Assembly: GCF_902459465.1 (NCBI RefSeq)
Contig: NC_047081.1
Span: 1-64,000, forward strand
DNA from: Asterias rubens
Lineage: Eukaryota > Echinodermata > Asteroidea > Forcipulatida > Asteriidae
DNA length: 64,000 nt
Direction of reading: 5' to 3'
Below, piece after piece: positions 35,463-46,408 of the stretch. The number at the start of each line of letters is the position of its first letter. Within the stretch, counting starts at the first letter, position 1. The position numbers and the translations under genes are program-made. The notes under the pieces are model-generated. The model was not told the DNA's origin and ran no database searches. It saw only the letters and a list, made by a program, of their open reading frames with translations.

Positions 35463-38400
35463 GTTGTCTTGTTTTCTGGTCTGTCTGGCTGTTTTTTTAC
35501 AAGCTTATATGCTTACCAAAACGGCCCTGTACTCTATTTATTTATTCATGTTTACTCTTACTTAAAGAAATGTTTTGCTTTACTCCGTAATACATATAAC
35601 TGTTGTTATTCTTTTATGAGAGTATGGAAATAAATGTATCCTTGAATTGAATTGAACTGAACTCACCTAAGGTATCGAAGAAGTTCTGCATTACTGCATT
35701 CTGACCAGAAATGATTATTGTAAGTTGAAATGACGACAGGTGCCATAATGGAGCCAAGATAGGGATCCTCTGTACAAGTATTTCCAGATCCATCGTGCTC
35801 CATACCAAATCTACAAACATAAAATGCCATGACACAAATGTAATGTAAAGGGTTTCTACATACATAATAGTAACTGCATTGTTATTTCCATGTGTTTCAA
35901 ATACTTCATATGAAGGGCATTGTCAATATGTTCTTATTTCCTCAGTGGCCTTGGAGCGAGTCCTGTTCCAGTGTCAATAGGCCCTTACAGGTTCAAGCTG
36001 CATATATGGTGCATATTATTCAGTAAGGTGGTAGTATATCTTACCCCTTAAATGGATAGACATTATTCACACTGAAAATAACTACAATTTAAAAACCATG
36101 CCCATTTTTCAATATGTAAGCCATTGATCTAGACACTACCAACACACAAAACGGTGTTGTTTATTTGTGTAAGTAATGGTAACAAATAAAAATGGAATAA
36201 TAACAAAGAGAGCTTGTTATATAAATTTCTTTTGACCCATTTTTTTTGTCAACAATACTAAAATATTGAAATAATGAGAGCTTGAGTTCCTTTAAGACAA
36301 TTGTCCCTGATACTAGTGATGACTTACACATGTCCAGCTTCGTGTGCGACCACAAAGGACGACAGTAGACCCTCGTCTCTAGCAAGGGCACAGCTTCTTC
36401 TCATATCACACATTCCAGTCACTGGAGCATAACCTACAAGTATTAAATATTGATATTTCAAAACTTTCTAGCTTCATAATTCTGATAATTGGTAAGTAAA
36501 GATGAGGGGGCTAAAAACCTGCAGTAGTTTAGGAAGGGCTTAAGAGCACAACTAAGGTCTGGGACCAATACAAAACAAAACTTAATGATTTCTTGAAATA
36601 GTAAAATTTTTATCAATTGTTTATTTTCTTTTAGTACTTAGTTATTTGCTTTTTCCCCCTTGTGCTTTCTTGATTTCTTATAACTTTTCAGATCTCTGCA
36701 ATTTAATAAGGACTATAATGAGTGGGGTTCAAGTCTTTCTTCAAGCAGAGCTTAAGGTATTTTCTGTGAACTCCCAACAGGCAACCAGTATCTAGCAATG
36801 TTACAGAGACCATGACAATGTTTGAGATGAGAGAAAGAAAGAAAGACGTTCTTACCTGCTGGTCCGAAATCTAATCTGGTAATAAATGCAGCTAAATCAT
36901 GGTGGTTTGCAGAGTTTTCATCTCGAACAGTCTGTGTTGATGACCAACGGCAGATATGAGCTAAACTTGCCTGTGCTTGACGCTCTACAACCATGCTGGC
37001 AGACTGAAATAAACAAACAACAGATGGAGAATTATTGGTTGATCAAGACTGGTTTTTTGTACATCCAGAATGTACAAAACAAGGGTAACAAAGAATGCCT
37101 TTTGGGGTCTTTCAAAACATTTTCTACATCGAAAAACAAAAATTTGAATCGATTTGATAAAAGTATGAAATGGTTCAATGAAAAAGTGGCCAATTAACCA
37201 GGAACTACTTATGATGCAAAATGCCTGCAATACTTTTAGTAGTCAAAATGAAAATAACTTCTCTTGTATCTAATAAATGTTATCATTTCTCTCAAAACAC
37301 AAAGTCTTAAAAAGTTAACAAACCTGTTCATAGCTTAGAAGGATGATCCTTGATGCAGCAAATTGGATATCAGCTGACATGGAGTCATGATGGTAAGCCA
37401 TATTGACCTGAATGATGAAAACCATAGTGGGATGGTTTAATGTTGACTACAGGTCAAACAAATCAAATGTTGATTTCAGCTAGTTTAGCAACTGATAGAC
37501 TGATTCAAATTTATCTATTTTTACTTTGTTTCCTTTTGGGATTGATGTCCTTTTCTATAAGTTGTTGTTAACTGTCAGATAAATTCAATTAATTTTTATA
37601 TAACCTTAATATTGGCAATTGTGATTTATTTATGGCAATACGTACAATAGTCAACATGGTAAGAAGATAGGTTGGCACATAGTCTATCCCATGAAAACTT
37701 GTCATAGAGTAGTCAGCAGTAAGAAGTGTCTCAACAAAGTGTTTCTGTCCTGGATCTCCAGCCCGTCGTCTCTCACGTTCTGAACTTGAGAAGGGTTCCT
37801 CTTGGGATATATTCCTCTCTGGGGTGTCATGGTGCAGGTCAAAGGTCACTAAAACAAAATTTGATAACCATATTTAGAGCCTCACAGTATACTGGCCTTG
37901 ATCTCCACTCTAGGTAACACAATTAGTAGTCAAAGTCAAGTATAGGGCGAGCCAAGCTTCATTGTATACCAGTGATATCTCATGTTGAACACATTAAAAG
38001 GAAACTGCTTGCTCTCGACCATCTGAGCCTAAATTCATGATTAGTAATCATTGTCAAGTATTCGCAAGCCAAGCTTCATTGGTTACCAGCGGTATCTCAT
38101 CATGTTAATAAACACATTTAAAGGAAACTGCTTGCTCTCAACCACCTGATCCTAAATTCATTATTAGTAGTCATAGTCAAGTATTGGGCGAGCCAAGCTT
38201 CATTGGTTACCAGTGATATTTCATCTTGAACACATTTAAAGGAACCTGCTTGCCCTCTCTGAGCCCAATTTCATAAAGTTGTTGAACAAAAATACTGTTT
38301 GACAGATTTCTTTGCTCAGCTAAAAATTACTGGGGCACCAGTCACAATAATGTAAACTTAGCACAATTTTGGCTGGTTACCCATTCTGTTAAGCAATACT

Positions 38401-41400
38401 CTTCTGTGCTTAGCATTAAAGGCTGACATGGGCCAAGCAAACACTGCCTGATGAACCTGCAGTAAGCAGGTGGTTATCTCCTAATCAGGACTACTTGGGA
38501 TTAATCAGACCAAGGGATTGGATTCACAAACAATTCACAACCCTCTGAGCTTTACCATCAAACAAATCAATTTAACAATTCATCAACACAGAAGAGATCT
38601 ATAGTTGTGGACACTGTATAGAATGTAGTGTTACAACTAATCAACCAATCTTCAGCATGAACAGATCTAGAATGTCTGAATTGATTAGAAAAATGATCGT
38701 CTTACAATCTGCCATGAGCTTTGTTGACTCTAGGGTGAAGTCTTTGGTTCTGTACATGATGTGAAGATGACCCTCAGAGATATTGGCCCCAGATTGACCA
38801 ATAGTAGACACCAATGGTTCAATGATAAATTCTTCATCACCAGTTTTTATGAAACCGCTCTGTAAAATTAAGGAAAAAATGTAGTGTTGATTATATACTA
38901 ATTAAAGCGATTACAAAAGTCAGGATTATAGCACTTTTTTGTGAAAAGAAAAAAGTTGAGGTTAGTTATTAAGCCACTCAAAACTATTAATAGGTTTGAA
39001 TAAAGAAACTTTGGATCGGACAAAACAATTGTGCCAATGCCAAATCAATCCTTTGTTTCTAATAGAGGTCACAAAGAAAGAAAAAAGAGAACAGGTAAAT
39101 AAATGCACTTACCAATCCATCACAATTGCTAATAGCAACTGAAGATCGTGGACTGTTATCTACACCACCAGAATAGAAGCAAAGTGTATTCGGTCTATAA
39201 ACTTTCTTGGTACCATCTTCTTTATGCAACTCAACCTTCATCTTAGGTGTTACAATAAATCGATTCCTGGTAACATTTAAGCGGATCTCAACACCAAATG
39301 CATCCACTCTGAAGTGATGTTTGAGCCCTTGGCTGTCATCTTCAGGAGCACTTCGTTGGTAGCGTGATCTCCCATCTCTGTTTAGAAGAGTGTCTCTTTT
39401 AGCACGCTCATAAACATCTTTTTCCTCTTCTTTTGAAGTTGACAGGTCATGACTTAAGAACTGCCCATCTGGGGTTGATCTGTATGGCTGGACTACTTCA
39501 TAATGTGAAAGTTTTGACAGAAGATGATCTGTGTAATAGAAAGCAATATATACTTGAAAATGTTTGTTTTTGTGCAAAAACATGAGTACTGGGAGCACTT
39601 TTTATTCAGACTCTGAGTATTTCTGTCAGGTTTTTTTCTTTCTAACTAGCCCAATTAAATCTTTTGGCCTCTATTTTTGCATAAATAAATTTGTATACAT
39701 TAAATTAAAATATTTAAAATGAACAATTATTGAACCAACCAATAGGCCTAGTACACTTATTTGGCACTAGATAAATCTGTAATGAGGGTCTGAAACCCTT
39801 TAAAGAATCTTGAATGTTCAAAAGGGTGCACTGCTTAACGATAAAGAATTAAATGTTTTTTTCCCAAATTCTTTATATATTATTTATCTTCTAACAGTTA
39901 CCTCAGCTTATACATTATTGTCCACTAGACTATAGATGGTTTAGCATCATACAACTTAGTGGCACAAACGTCAATAAGTAATCCCAGTTAGCTCAAAAGC
40001 TTGTTTCTCCATGGTTTCTCCTACAGTGCATGTTCTAGCATTAGATTGCTATAATGCACAGTTGCAAACATTTCAGTTGTTGGAGAGGATATGAGCCACT
40101 ATTTCTTATGCACAAACTTTTGAAAGTTCTTTTTCTGAAACTGTTTAATAAAGTAAAGTGGCTATTAAGAGCTTGATGTTGTTGGGATACTTATTTCAAG
40201 GCCATTATTTGTGTACCTCAACACCTCCTTTAAGATGTAGGGCTTTACATTGCAGATTGAAATCCTTTCTCATTGTTCACTTTCCATACAAAGAGATCTA
40301 CTTACAACAACAATACAAGTTAACTACTGGTTGATTAACTGTTAAACAAGTGTGAAAAGTCAGTACAGGTTTTCATCCTCTTGCAAAGACTTGGTTGAAA
40401 TCATTGCTTGGTTTTCAGTTTTGATGTTGGTATTTAACTTTAAGAAGTTTAGCAATCTAAACTTTTAAGAGTTTCAAGGACACAATTACTACACAAGGTT
40501 TGGTTATGAAAACTTATCGAATTATACTTACAGTGTTTTTTCTGCAGTGGTAAATTGTTTGGAATACTGGCTCCCGAAACCTGAAAAGAAATAATAATTG
40601 ATGTCGTTAAAAGCTTTATTTACAACAATTCTGGAATACTTTTCTGGAACACTTTTCAGGAAAGTTTAATGTAACTTGTAAGACTAAATGAAACACTTGT
40701 TTAAAGTTGGTAGCAAATCTTTGAAGATCAATAATAGTACCTCTTTTTTTGTAAAATAAAAAATATTAAAGTTATTCTCAAGATAAAACAAATTATTTAA
40801 CATTATTTTCTGATTAGGATGCCTTATTCAAGGACATCGTTTACTTGGCAACGACTCTCCATAAAGTTACAGGAATTAAGGTAAGCTTGGGTGATATCGA
40901 TTTATTTTATTCATGATATATCGCCGACAATATATCGCGATATTCGATATAATCGCGATTAATGAAATTTGACATCATCAGTCTTAAAACTCCAAGTGAA
41001 AGTTGTAGAAGAGACAGTCCTAGCATAAGAGAGGTGTTCTAATGACCTATTCTTCTGGTTTTACTCCAAACCTATGGGGTACAAGATGTCTCAGCTAGCA
41101 AATACATCGCGATATTTAATCGATATATCGATATATTGCGATTACCGCGATATATCGATATTTCGATTAAAACTAAATCCATCCGATATCGAAATCGTGT
41201 CCAAATTAATATCGCGATATTCGATAATATCGTGATATCGCCCAAGCTTAACAGGAATTCCACTCAATCAGTGACGAAAGCAATGTCACTTTCTAAGAAA
41301 CCTGGCATAACCATAAGCTTTGAAAGTCAACATAATGACAAGTCAACAACAAATCAAACCTCCTCATTTCAAACTCACGGTGGCTAGACAACTTCCTGAG

Positions 41401-43243
41401 AATGACGAACATCTATCAAAAATTCCTCGAACAAGTTGTAACACAATACAACTTTAATTGAACTATTTGTTAAATTGATAATTTTTTTCTTGGCAAAGAT
41501 TACCAGAGAAATTACTGAATTGACAAAACAAGTCACTGATAGAGACAACTGCCTGGCATTGATCAAGGAAAATACTTGTTATAAATAATCTGGATGAACA
41601 ATGATGAAATCCACCAAATCAATGTTGCACTATCGATCTTTAATTCTCATAGTCATATTACCACAAGGAGTTAGAACATTGACATGACTTCATCATGTTC
41701 TTACTTGTAGGTGCAGGACACCAATTCCCAGTAAATTGAATCATTTGAAAGCTAGGCACTTGAAGAAAGGTCAGTGACTGATCTTTGTTGACTATCTTAT
41801 CCTTGAAATTAAAGACCAAAGGATAGAGGTCCTTCAAAACACATTCCATGATTAATGAAGTGAACATATCCAGGAAATCACAAGTTTTCCTAATCTGTGA
41901 CATGCTTATCATGCTTTACTAAGAACATAGTAAATTTGATAGTCTTGGAAAAAATGTTCAGCTTGCAGACATTTCACATAAATGCAAGCCACAACAACAT
42001 TATTCATAAACTTACATGACTCAATTCCTACAGTTTCCTAAGGTATTACACCGTTTGTATAAGCATCGATCCATCTTCATGAAATCAAATGAAAACCAGA
42101 ATAGAGAACTGACAACACTATTTCCAGTGTAACTGTATACAACTGACTACCATAATATGACAGGAATTAACTTTTCTTTCAATACATTTCTTATCTTGTA
42201 AACTCTGTGGAAATAAAGACTTTGACAACTTAAAAAAAAAAGCAAATTACTTTTGGGAAAATTCCTAACCTTGCATGGCCCCATGGTACAAGTGGTAATC
42301 ATTCAATCTAATCCGAAACACATGGATCTTAGCAGGGAACCTTGCAAGTACAACTTATCTTAGCAGGGAACCTTGCAAGTACAACTTTTCCAATTAATTT
42401 TGTGTAATGTTTAAAAACCAAACCAGGGCTATGAGGTACGAGTTCCGATGACAATGCAATAGAGATGTGAACAAACCTCCTTAAGGAATGACAAATCAAG
42501 AGTTAATTAGGCCTATAAGACTTAGAGAGTTATGATGATAAGGCTGATGCTTCACTAACTTTACTACGATCCCTAATATATAGTTTCCCAAAACAGGCTG
42601 ATACTTGTTTTAAGAGAACGGTTTACTTATTACGATGTGCTACTTCTGTGTGCCATCATGTCTAAAAGAAATTCACCAACACACAACTTCTATAAAACTT
42701 TCACTGGTTTTGCCCATTCCTCCAGACTCGCATACATACAACCATAAAGTCCTTGCTCCATGATACAACTATAGAGCTAGGTCCAGCACCTCAATGAAAT
42801 ACTCTCCTCAACAGGGGATTTTCACATGCAAGATAGGCCACCTCTTTGGATCTGCCTCCAACCGTCTACCTCCATGCTCCAACCAAGATTAAACAACATT
42901 GGATACGTCCTTGAATTGTACTGTCCTTGATTCATTGACCAATCAATTAAAAATGACAGAACTACAGTAAACCAACGTACAGCGAATCCAAAACAATAGT
43001 GTGACTCCAAACTAAACAAACGAGTATGCCTATACTGCATTCTTACCCATGGGTCCAGCACAGTAGGTAAATCCACGACGACTCTTCTGAGCTCACTGAC
43101 AACAGGTCCCAAAAGTGGTAATAAGTTACAAACACAGCTAGTTTATTACTCACCCTTAAAGTATCAGCAGTGAGGTGTAAAACAATGCCAACTATTGACA
43201 ACAGTTGCAGTTGGCTCCACGTAGAAAATACCCTCAATACCAT
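22780..43243 (-). CDS. ADAMTS gene A, procollagen N-proteinase type (ADAMTS2/3/14-like)
   Basis: Predicted secreted zinc metalloprotease of the procollagen N-propeptidase subclade. I assembled 23 coding exons, 1277 codons plus stop. Domain order: signal peptide (1-26), prodomain (to about 265), metalloprotease (about 271-480), disintegrin-like, TSP1-1, Cys-rich, spacer, TSP1-2 (about 870-930), Thr/Pro-rich linker (about 946-1075), TSP1-3, TSP1-4 and PLAC (C1207-C1237). Zinc motif HEAGHVFGMEHD at 412-423, Met-turn M439, furin-type RERRR at 261-265 and RAKR at 88-91. Four TSP1 repeats plus PLAC match vertebrate ADAMTS2/3/14 (about 1200 residues). Only one ATG precedes the leader, at 43243. Every intron has GT/AG ends and the phases agree throughout. 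Which of the three vertebrate paralogues it corresponds to cannot be said; it may be pro-orthologous to all. Confidence 0.9.
24763..25221 (-). repeat. 153-bp tandem triplication spanning a splice donor
   Basis: Three head-to-tail units begin at 24763, 24916 and 25069. Copy 3 overlaps the real exon 20 of ADAMTS gene A: it contains the exon's 3' part and its donor (AT|GTAAGC at 25136/25135). Copies 1 and 2 repeat the same exon segment ([12 protein letters not shown] ... NQQSC) and donor inside the intron. Copies differ by only about two substitutions, one of which changes Asp to His after NQQSC. The unit contains an in-frame stop past the donor, so read-through would end the protein. Confidence 0.8.
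25136..27135 (-). CDS. Gene A exons 17-20: spacer and TSP1-2
   Basis: Exons 27055-27135, 26658-26812, 25957-26170 and 25136-25271. The spacer includes [23 protein letters not shown] and VNKT-free LDLLV|FWKKN. TSP1-2 begins in exon 19 ([11 protein letters not shown]) and continues in exon 20 ([23 protein letters not shown]). The exon 20 acceptor at 25273-25272 has a long T-rich tract and is the only AG that keeps phase. The exon 20 donor lies inside a 153-bp tandem triplication. Confidence 0.85.
25360..25880 (+). mobile_element. CR1/L2-type non-LTR retroelement 3' remnant
   Basis: In intron 19 of gene A, antisense to the gene. The translation keeps the C-terminal signature of CR1/L2 reverse-transcriptase proteins ([20 protein letters not shown]) before frames break. 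The 3' end, CTTGTACAGCACTTTGAAAC then GCTTTATAAAGTATTGTTA, is typical of this class. It is 5'-truncated and not functional. Confidence 0.65.
26180..26275 (+). repeat. (TAA)n plus CGCTTA-type element fragment
   Basis: An AATAATAATAA tract is followed by CATTTATAAAAGCGCTTAAT and TCTAAGCGC. The inverse arrangement occurs at 50748-50820, where GAAGCGCTTAGAAAC and GAAGCGCTATATAAATG precede a TTATTATTATT tract. These are copies of one short interspersed family. Confidence 0.5.
26535..26607 (-). repeat. tRNA-like relic
   Basis: The minus strand has A box TAGCTCAGGTAGAGCA and B box GTTCGAATCC with an anticodon-like loop that would read GTT. The acceptor and T stems do not pair, so I read it as a SINE head or tRNA pseudogene within intron 18 of gene A. 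Confidence 0.45.
27540..29469 (-). CDS. Gene A exons 11-16: disintegrin-like, TSP1-1, Cys-rich
   Basis: Exons 29356-29469, 28913-29052, 28698-28761, 28234-28345, 27968-28101 and 27540-27660. Disintegrin-like: [25 protein letters not shown]1-1: [14 protein letters not shown] with [13 protein letters not shown] and YEYRLCNTK, the three-Trp ladder intact. Cys-rich: [21 protein letters not shown] and [15 protein letters not shown]. Spacing follows vertebrate ADAMTS2/3/14 closely. Exon 15 uses the AG of GCCATAG at 28103-28102 rather than the next AG; only that choice keeps phase with exon 14. Confidence 0.88.
29470..33808 (-). other. Gene A intron 10, the largest intron
   Basis: 4.3 kb between the metalloprotease end and the disintegrin-like exon. 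I found no coding exon in it. It holds a T/G homopolymer junction at about 30165-30192 and a 26-bp x 5 minisatellite at 32395-32524. Confidence 0.6.
32395..32524. repeat. 26-bp x 5 minisatellite
   Basis: Units starting GGTATCACGATGAGGGGACA begin at 32395, 32421, 32447, 32473 and 32499. They are near identical and lie in intron 10 of gene A. Confidence 0.85.
33809..37407 (-). CDS. Gene A exons 6-10: catalytic domain
   Basis: Exons 37324-37407, 36856-37003, 36328-36433, 35667-35810 and 33809-33941. The zinc site HEAGHV|FGMEHD is split by the exon 8/9 boundary. The Met-turn reads GSIMAP in exon 9. The substrate-cleft cysteines are kept ([42 protein letters not shown]). All three zinc-binding histidines and the catalytic Glu are present, so the enzyme should be active. 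The intron between exons 9 and 10 is filled by an antisense retroelement. Confidence 0.9.
34170..35660 (+). mobile_element. 5'-truncated non-LTR retrotransposon (reverse transcriptase)
   Basis: In the intron between exons 9 and 10 of gene A, antisense. The frame from about 34250 encodes reverse-transcriptase blocks [39 protein letters not shown] and TKFLGVIID, with the catalytic FADD present. The upstream fingers and endonuclease are missing. After a frameshift near 34845 the C-terminal part continues (34868-35287: [12 protein letters not shown]). A TGTC microsatellite lies at 35412-35460 and the 3' tail is TTGAA pentamers (35642-35660), as in CR1/L2-like elements. It is inactive through truncation and frameshift. 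Confidence 0.82.
37646..40580 (-). CDS. Gene A exons 2-5: prodomain and furin site
   Basis: Exons 40532-40580, 39113-39528, 38706-38859 and 37646-37848. They encode the Pep_M12B-type propeptide: [15 protein letters not shown] near the start, NTLCFYSG and SNCDGL cysteines that fit the inhibitory-cysteine region, then EEFIIEPL and GHLHIMYR. Three basic sites occur: RAKR (88-91), RYQR (102-105) and RERRR (261-265). The last lies directly before the protease start ([12 protein letters not shown]), so it is the expected maturation site. Confidence 0.88.
37924..38275. repeat. About 120-bp x 3 tandem repeat in gene A intron 4
   Basis: Units begin at about 37924, 38041 and 38164 and share GCCAAGCTTCATTGGTTACC, AAAGGAAACTGCTTGCTCTC and CTAAATTCAT. 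Divergence is moderate, so it is older than the 153-bp triplication. Confidence 0.65.
40581..43153 (-). other. Gene A intron 1
   Basis: 2.6 kb between the signal-peptide exon and exon 2, with no coding exon found. It contains the palindromic MITE at 40883-41250 and a 31-bp direct repeat around 42328-42390 (CTTAGCAGGGAACCTTGCAA twice). Confidence 0.6.
40883..41250. mobile_element. Palindromic ATCGATA-rich MITE
   Basis: The ends are inverted (TAAGCTTGGGTGATATCG on the left, CGATATCGCCCAAGCTTA-type on the right). The interior is packed with TATATCGCGATATTCG-like words that pair across the element. ACAGGAATT occurs just outside both ends (40870 and 41251), which fits an 8-9-bp target duplication of hAT or Mutator type. 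No coding capacity. Confidence 0.65.
43154..43243 (-). CDS. Gene A exon 1: signal peptide
   Basis: Thirty codons from ATG at 43243-43241. A hydrophobic core ([15 protein letters not shown]) follows a short N-region and makes a good secretory signal. The exon ends TTAAGG|GTGAGT in phase 0, which fits exon 2 (40532-40580). The open frame extends upstream without another ATG, so this is the start. Confidence 0.82.
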
Positions 43244-44060
43244 ACTGCTAAGAATCCTGTACTTTCTCCAATAACTTTCTCCCTTGTGCTGCAACAATCT
43301 AATCTCAATTCTGCTGACTGGTATAATAGCTTGTGCTGCTGTGTGTATGACGTAGCTCGAAGGTTAAAATGACGTCTCCTGGGGTTATGGTTTATGACAC
43401 GACTGCATTGACCAATCAGCAGAGCCAACCATTCTGTCAAGTTAGTTAAGTCAGTTGGTGACGGTGACCCTTTGACTAGCTTGACAGACACAGTTGCTAC
43501 TCACCCCCCCCCCCCCCGCCCAACTTCCCGCCTGTGTGAAATGAGTTTGAGGGTGAGCATGTTCGAAAAACTCCTAAAATTGTACAACTGAAATCGTCTA
43601 AAATTAGTTTTGTGTATAATATAACATTATTTGGATATTTATGTTAATAATGAATATCCAGAATTTCCCCTTAGTTACGCCATTTATTATTCGCAAAAGG
43701 TCAACGAACGTTTTGAGAGTAGAGCCTAAATGAATCAAGAGCCTTACTCACGTTTTATACAAAGTAGTCGCATTTGATCCTTCTTTTTGCCAACACAATA
43801 AGCCCACTTTAAACGCCATTTGACTTCTTGCGAACGTATAATGTTCTTTCTGAAGAGGCCGACTTATTGTGAAGATGCCCCCTTAGATCTAAAGATACAA
43901 TACCCAGAGATTATCAGTTTCCGGTTGGATAAGGGTTTGTAAAGTTTCGAGTATCGTGATTGTGTAGAAAGAAGATCCACGCTTTGTAATTCAGCTCATA
44001 CAAAATGCAGCTCTGGCATAAAAGAAACCCTGGGTTTTACAGCGAGTGTTACTGCCCCTG

Positions 44061-44325
44061 TCGCATGCAATTATGTCCTCTATGCAATGCTATCCGGAGG
44101 ACACTACTGCATATGCAATAATATCCGCCGTAGCAATAATGTCCGCCGGACGGTTTTGCATACGCAATCGTGTCCGCTCGGACGCTGCTGCATAATGCAA
44201 TTGTGTCCGCCCGGACACATTTGCATATGCAGTTGTGTCCACCGGACGGTTCTTGCACAGCCCCGGACACGATTGCATATGCAAAAGTGTCCGGAGCGGA
44301 CAGTATTGCATGGCGGCACAATTGC
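44061..44325. repeat. Alternating TGCATATGCA / GTCCG..CGGAC palindrome array
   Basis: Six or seven degenerate units of about 32-34 bp alternate two palindromes: an AT one (GCATATGCA, GCATACGCA, GCATAATGCA) and a GC one (GTCCGCTCGGAC, GTCCGCCCGGAC, GTCCACCGGAC, GTCCGGAGCGGAC). It lies about 0.8-1.1 kb upstream of the gene A start codon. It is not similar to other repeats in the window. Confidence 0.65.
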
Positions 44326-46272
44326 ATCTGACACCCCTCTGCGGTCTCTAGACCAACACTCACCAGTAATTTAAAGCAAAATTTACTTAATTTTCCTCAT
44401 AAAGACCCGCCATTGAGAACGGATTTACTGTCACAGAATTGTGTTTTAAAATTTAACCATTGTCAGTTAATAACATTTTAATTTTATTTTCTTCTTCTCA
44501 ATTTAAATTAGTTGCTTTATTGAAAACTTGAGCCTACACAATCAACGCGATTATAATGGCAAGGCCAAGGGATCCTCTTTATGATCCATCAGCATTTTGA
44601 TCCATCAGCAATTTAGATTAGACTTATGTAGTTTTAGTTCAAAACCGGATTGAAGGTGGACAGAATCGTTGCAAGATGTCTAGAAAAGGCAAGTGACTAC
44701 TTGCTGCTTGGAAATAGCGCCCTCTACGTAACTTTAAAACAATGGTTTTGCTACAAGATTGCAACGCGATCACTGCGCCGGATGGTGGGTGAATTAGTGA
44801 AACCCTTCGGAGAAAAACTACTACCCACTTTGGCAAGCGAAGTGGGCAGACGTAAACTTTCTCACCCAGCCAGTGCAGCTGGGTAAATAGGACTACTCAC
44901 CCACTCACATGTTTAACATAATTAGGCCAACTTTCTGACGAAAGACTTCTGAGAAGTATTTCTGTAATTTGTGGCTTTTAGGAAACTCTTGAAACAAAAC
45001 ACCACATTATTTATAGTGTGCGTGTTACCGCGAGGAAATAAGGGCACTTAAATCAATCCAAACTAAGGAAATAATACTCTCCCATTTGCAATCGTGGTTA
45101 ATGCGTCAGGATGGGCTGGAGGGGAAACTATAGACCACGCAATGTCCCCATGTCTATTTTCTTTACTATTTTACTGAGGTTATAGTATAACCACACCACA
45201 TTTCCCTTCAATGCTAACATATTTCTACTCTACAATATGAATCGCTTTGGAGGGGCCTATACCGCCACAGCGGGGTGGGGGCAGAAGGCGCCGTTGTTGT
45301 TCAATCGTTCAATGTCCACCAGTTTATGTCTGCCAAACGTTTCAAAATCGGAAGTAAACGAATCCGTAAATGATTGACCGGTAGCATATCATGTCTTATT
45401 ATTGCTTCCCAATATTTATGTGACCCAAATATTTAAAACATTGCGTTTTTAAATAAAACACCAAACAAACTGCCGAAGGAGGGCGCACTTATTCGACTCT
45501 TACATTTTTATTAATAATGCTGCTCTAATTTTTCATGAGAGTACAAACATTAGGGAGAGACAGCTTGCTTTAAAGTGTCAAGTTTTGTTTACTTTTGAAA
45601 TAAAACAAACACGTTACAAAAAGATACACTATTATTATTGGCCTATTAACTGGTATACACATTTTGTACGAAGAATGTTTGAACCTTAAATTTGAATTTA
45701 AAAATCCAACATTGATCGTCAATAAAGATACAATATAATTTTATGATGATTATTATTACAGACAGTTTATATTATCTTCTCATGATTATTATAACAAAAG
45801 CTGTTGTTGTTGCTGTAGGCCTAATAAGCACATATCGCTACCATACTCAATGGACTCCTCACTGACGTCACAAGGCAACTTTCAGCAGCTACTGGTGAAA
45901 GTTTTACCACATTTTTTAACAAAGCACAACCCGGGTTACATTTCATGCCTCTTCTGCTCATTACGTATAAAGCAGGGAGGTAGAATTAGCGGTCACCGCT
46001 CTTATGGTGGCAACAAACTATTGATATATGCGAATTCGTTATTCATGCAACTAGGAATACTAAAAGCATTGTTATTTTCCTTTTGAGCTGAAACACACAA
46101 TTTGCATTAACCCTGAAGGGGTAACCTTTACCACATAATGCTGCAGGTAAAGCAGTGTCCTTAAATTGTTCTTCTTCGACCATGAACCTTTATTGAATCA
46201 TATTGGATGACAATCGGTTTTCTTCATAACTGAAGATGTTTTTCCTGCGTAATGGGTGACTTTTCGGACGTA

Positions 46273-46381
46273 GGTGGCAGCAGACTTACTAGGTAAATGC
46301 ATTGTTCTCGTATTATAATAATGGCATGTTCACAGATTAACGTAAGCAATAGAAATACTACTTGGTAAGTCTGCTGCCGCC
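46273..46381. mobile_element. Small foldback element (GGCAGCAGACTTAC ends)
   Basis: Inverted ends GGTGGCAGCAGACTTAC and GTAAGTCTGCTGCCGCC bound 109 bp in the gene B 3' UTR region. A related shorter copy lies at about 47671-47741 in intron 15 of gene B, starting TAGGTGGCAGCAG. Confidence 0.55.
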
Positions 46382-46408
46382 CCAGCACTCCAAAGTCTCA
46401 TATATTGC

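Larger units (their letters stand above)
43244..46408. other. Intergenic region between ADAMTS genes A and B
   Basis: About 3.2 kb that should hold the gene A promoter and the gene B 3' end. No ADAMTS C-terminal exons are present on either strand, which supports a genuine truncation of gene B. It includes a C homopolymer at 43502-43517 and the palindrome cluster at 44061-44325. An AATAAA on the minus strand (46194-46189) could polyadenylate gene B. Confidence 0.55.

Noticed and set aside
35305-35633. Cys/Leu/Val-rich frames of 73-86 codons
   Set aside because: They are translations of the TGTC microsatellite in the retroelement's 3' region.
43244-43297. Upstream extension of the gene A start (54 nt)
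   Set aside because: The frame is open, but its first codon is TTG; the first ATG is at 43243 and is followed directly by a good signal peptide.
44049-44374. Several overlapping frames of 73-104 codons on both strands
   Set aside because: They arise from the palindrome array at 44061-44325; the repeated CICKCVRADTI-like text is simply the repeat in translation.
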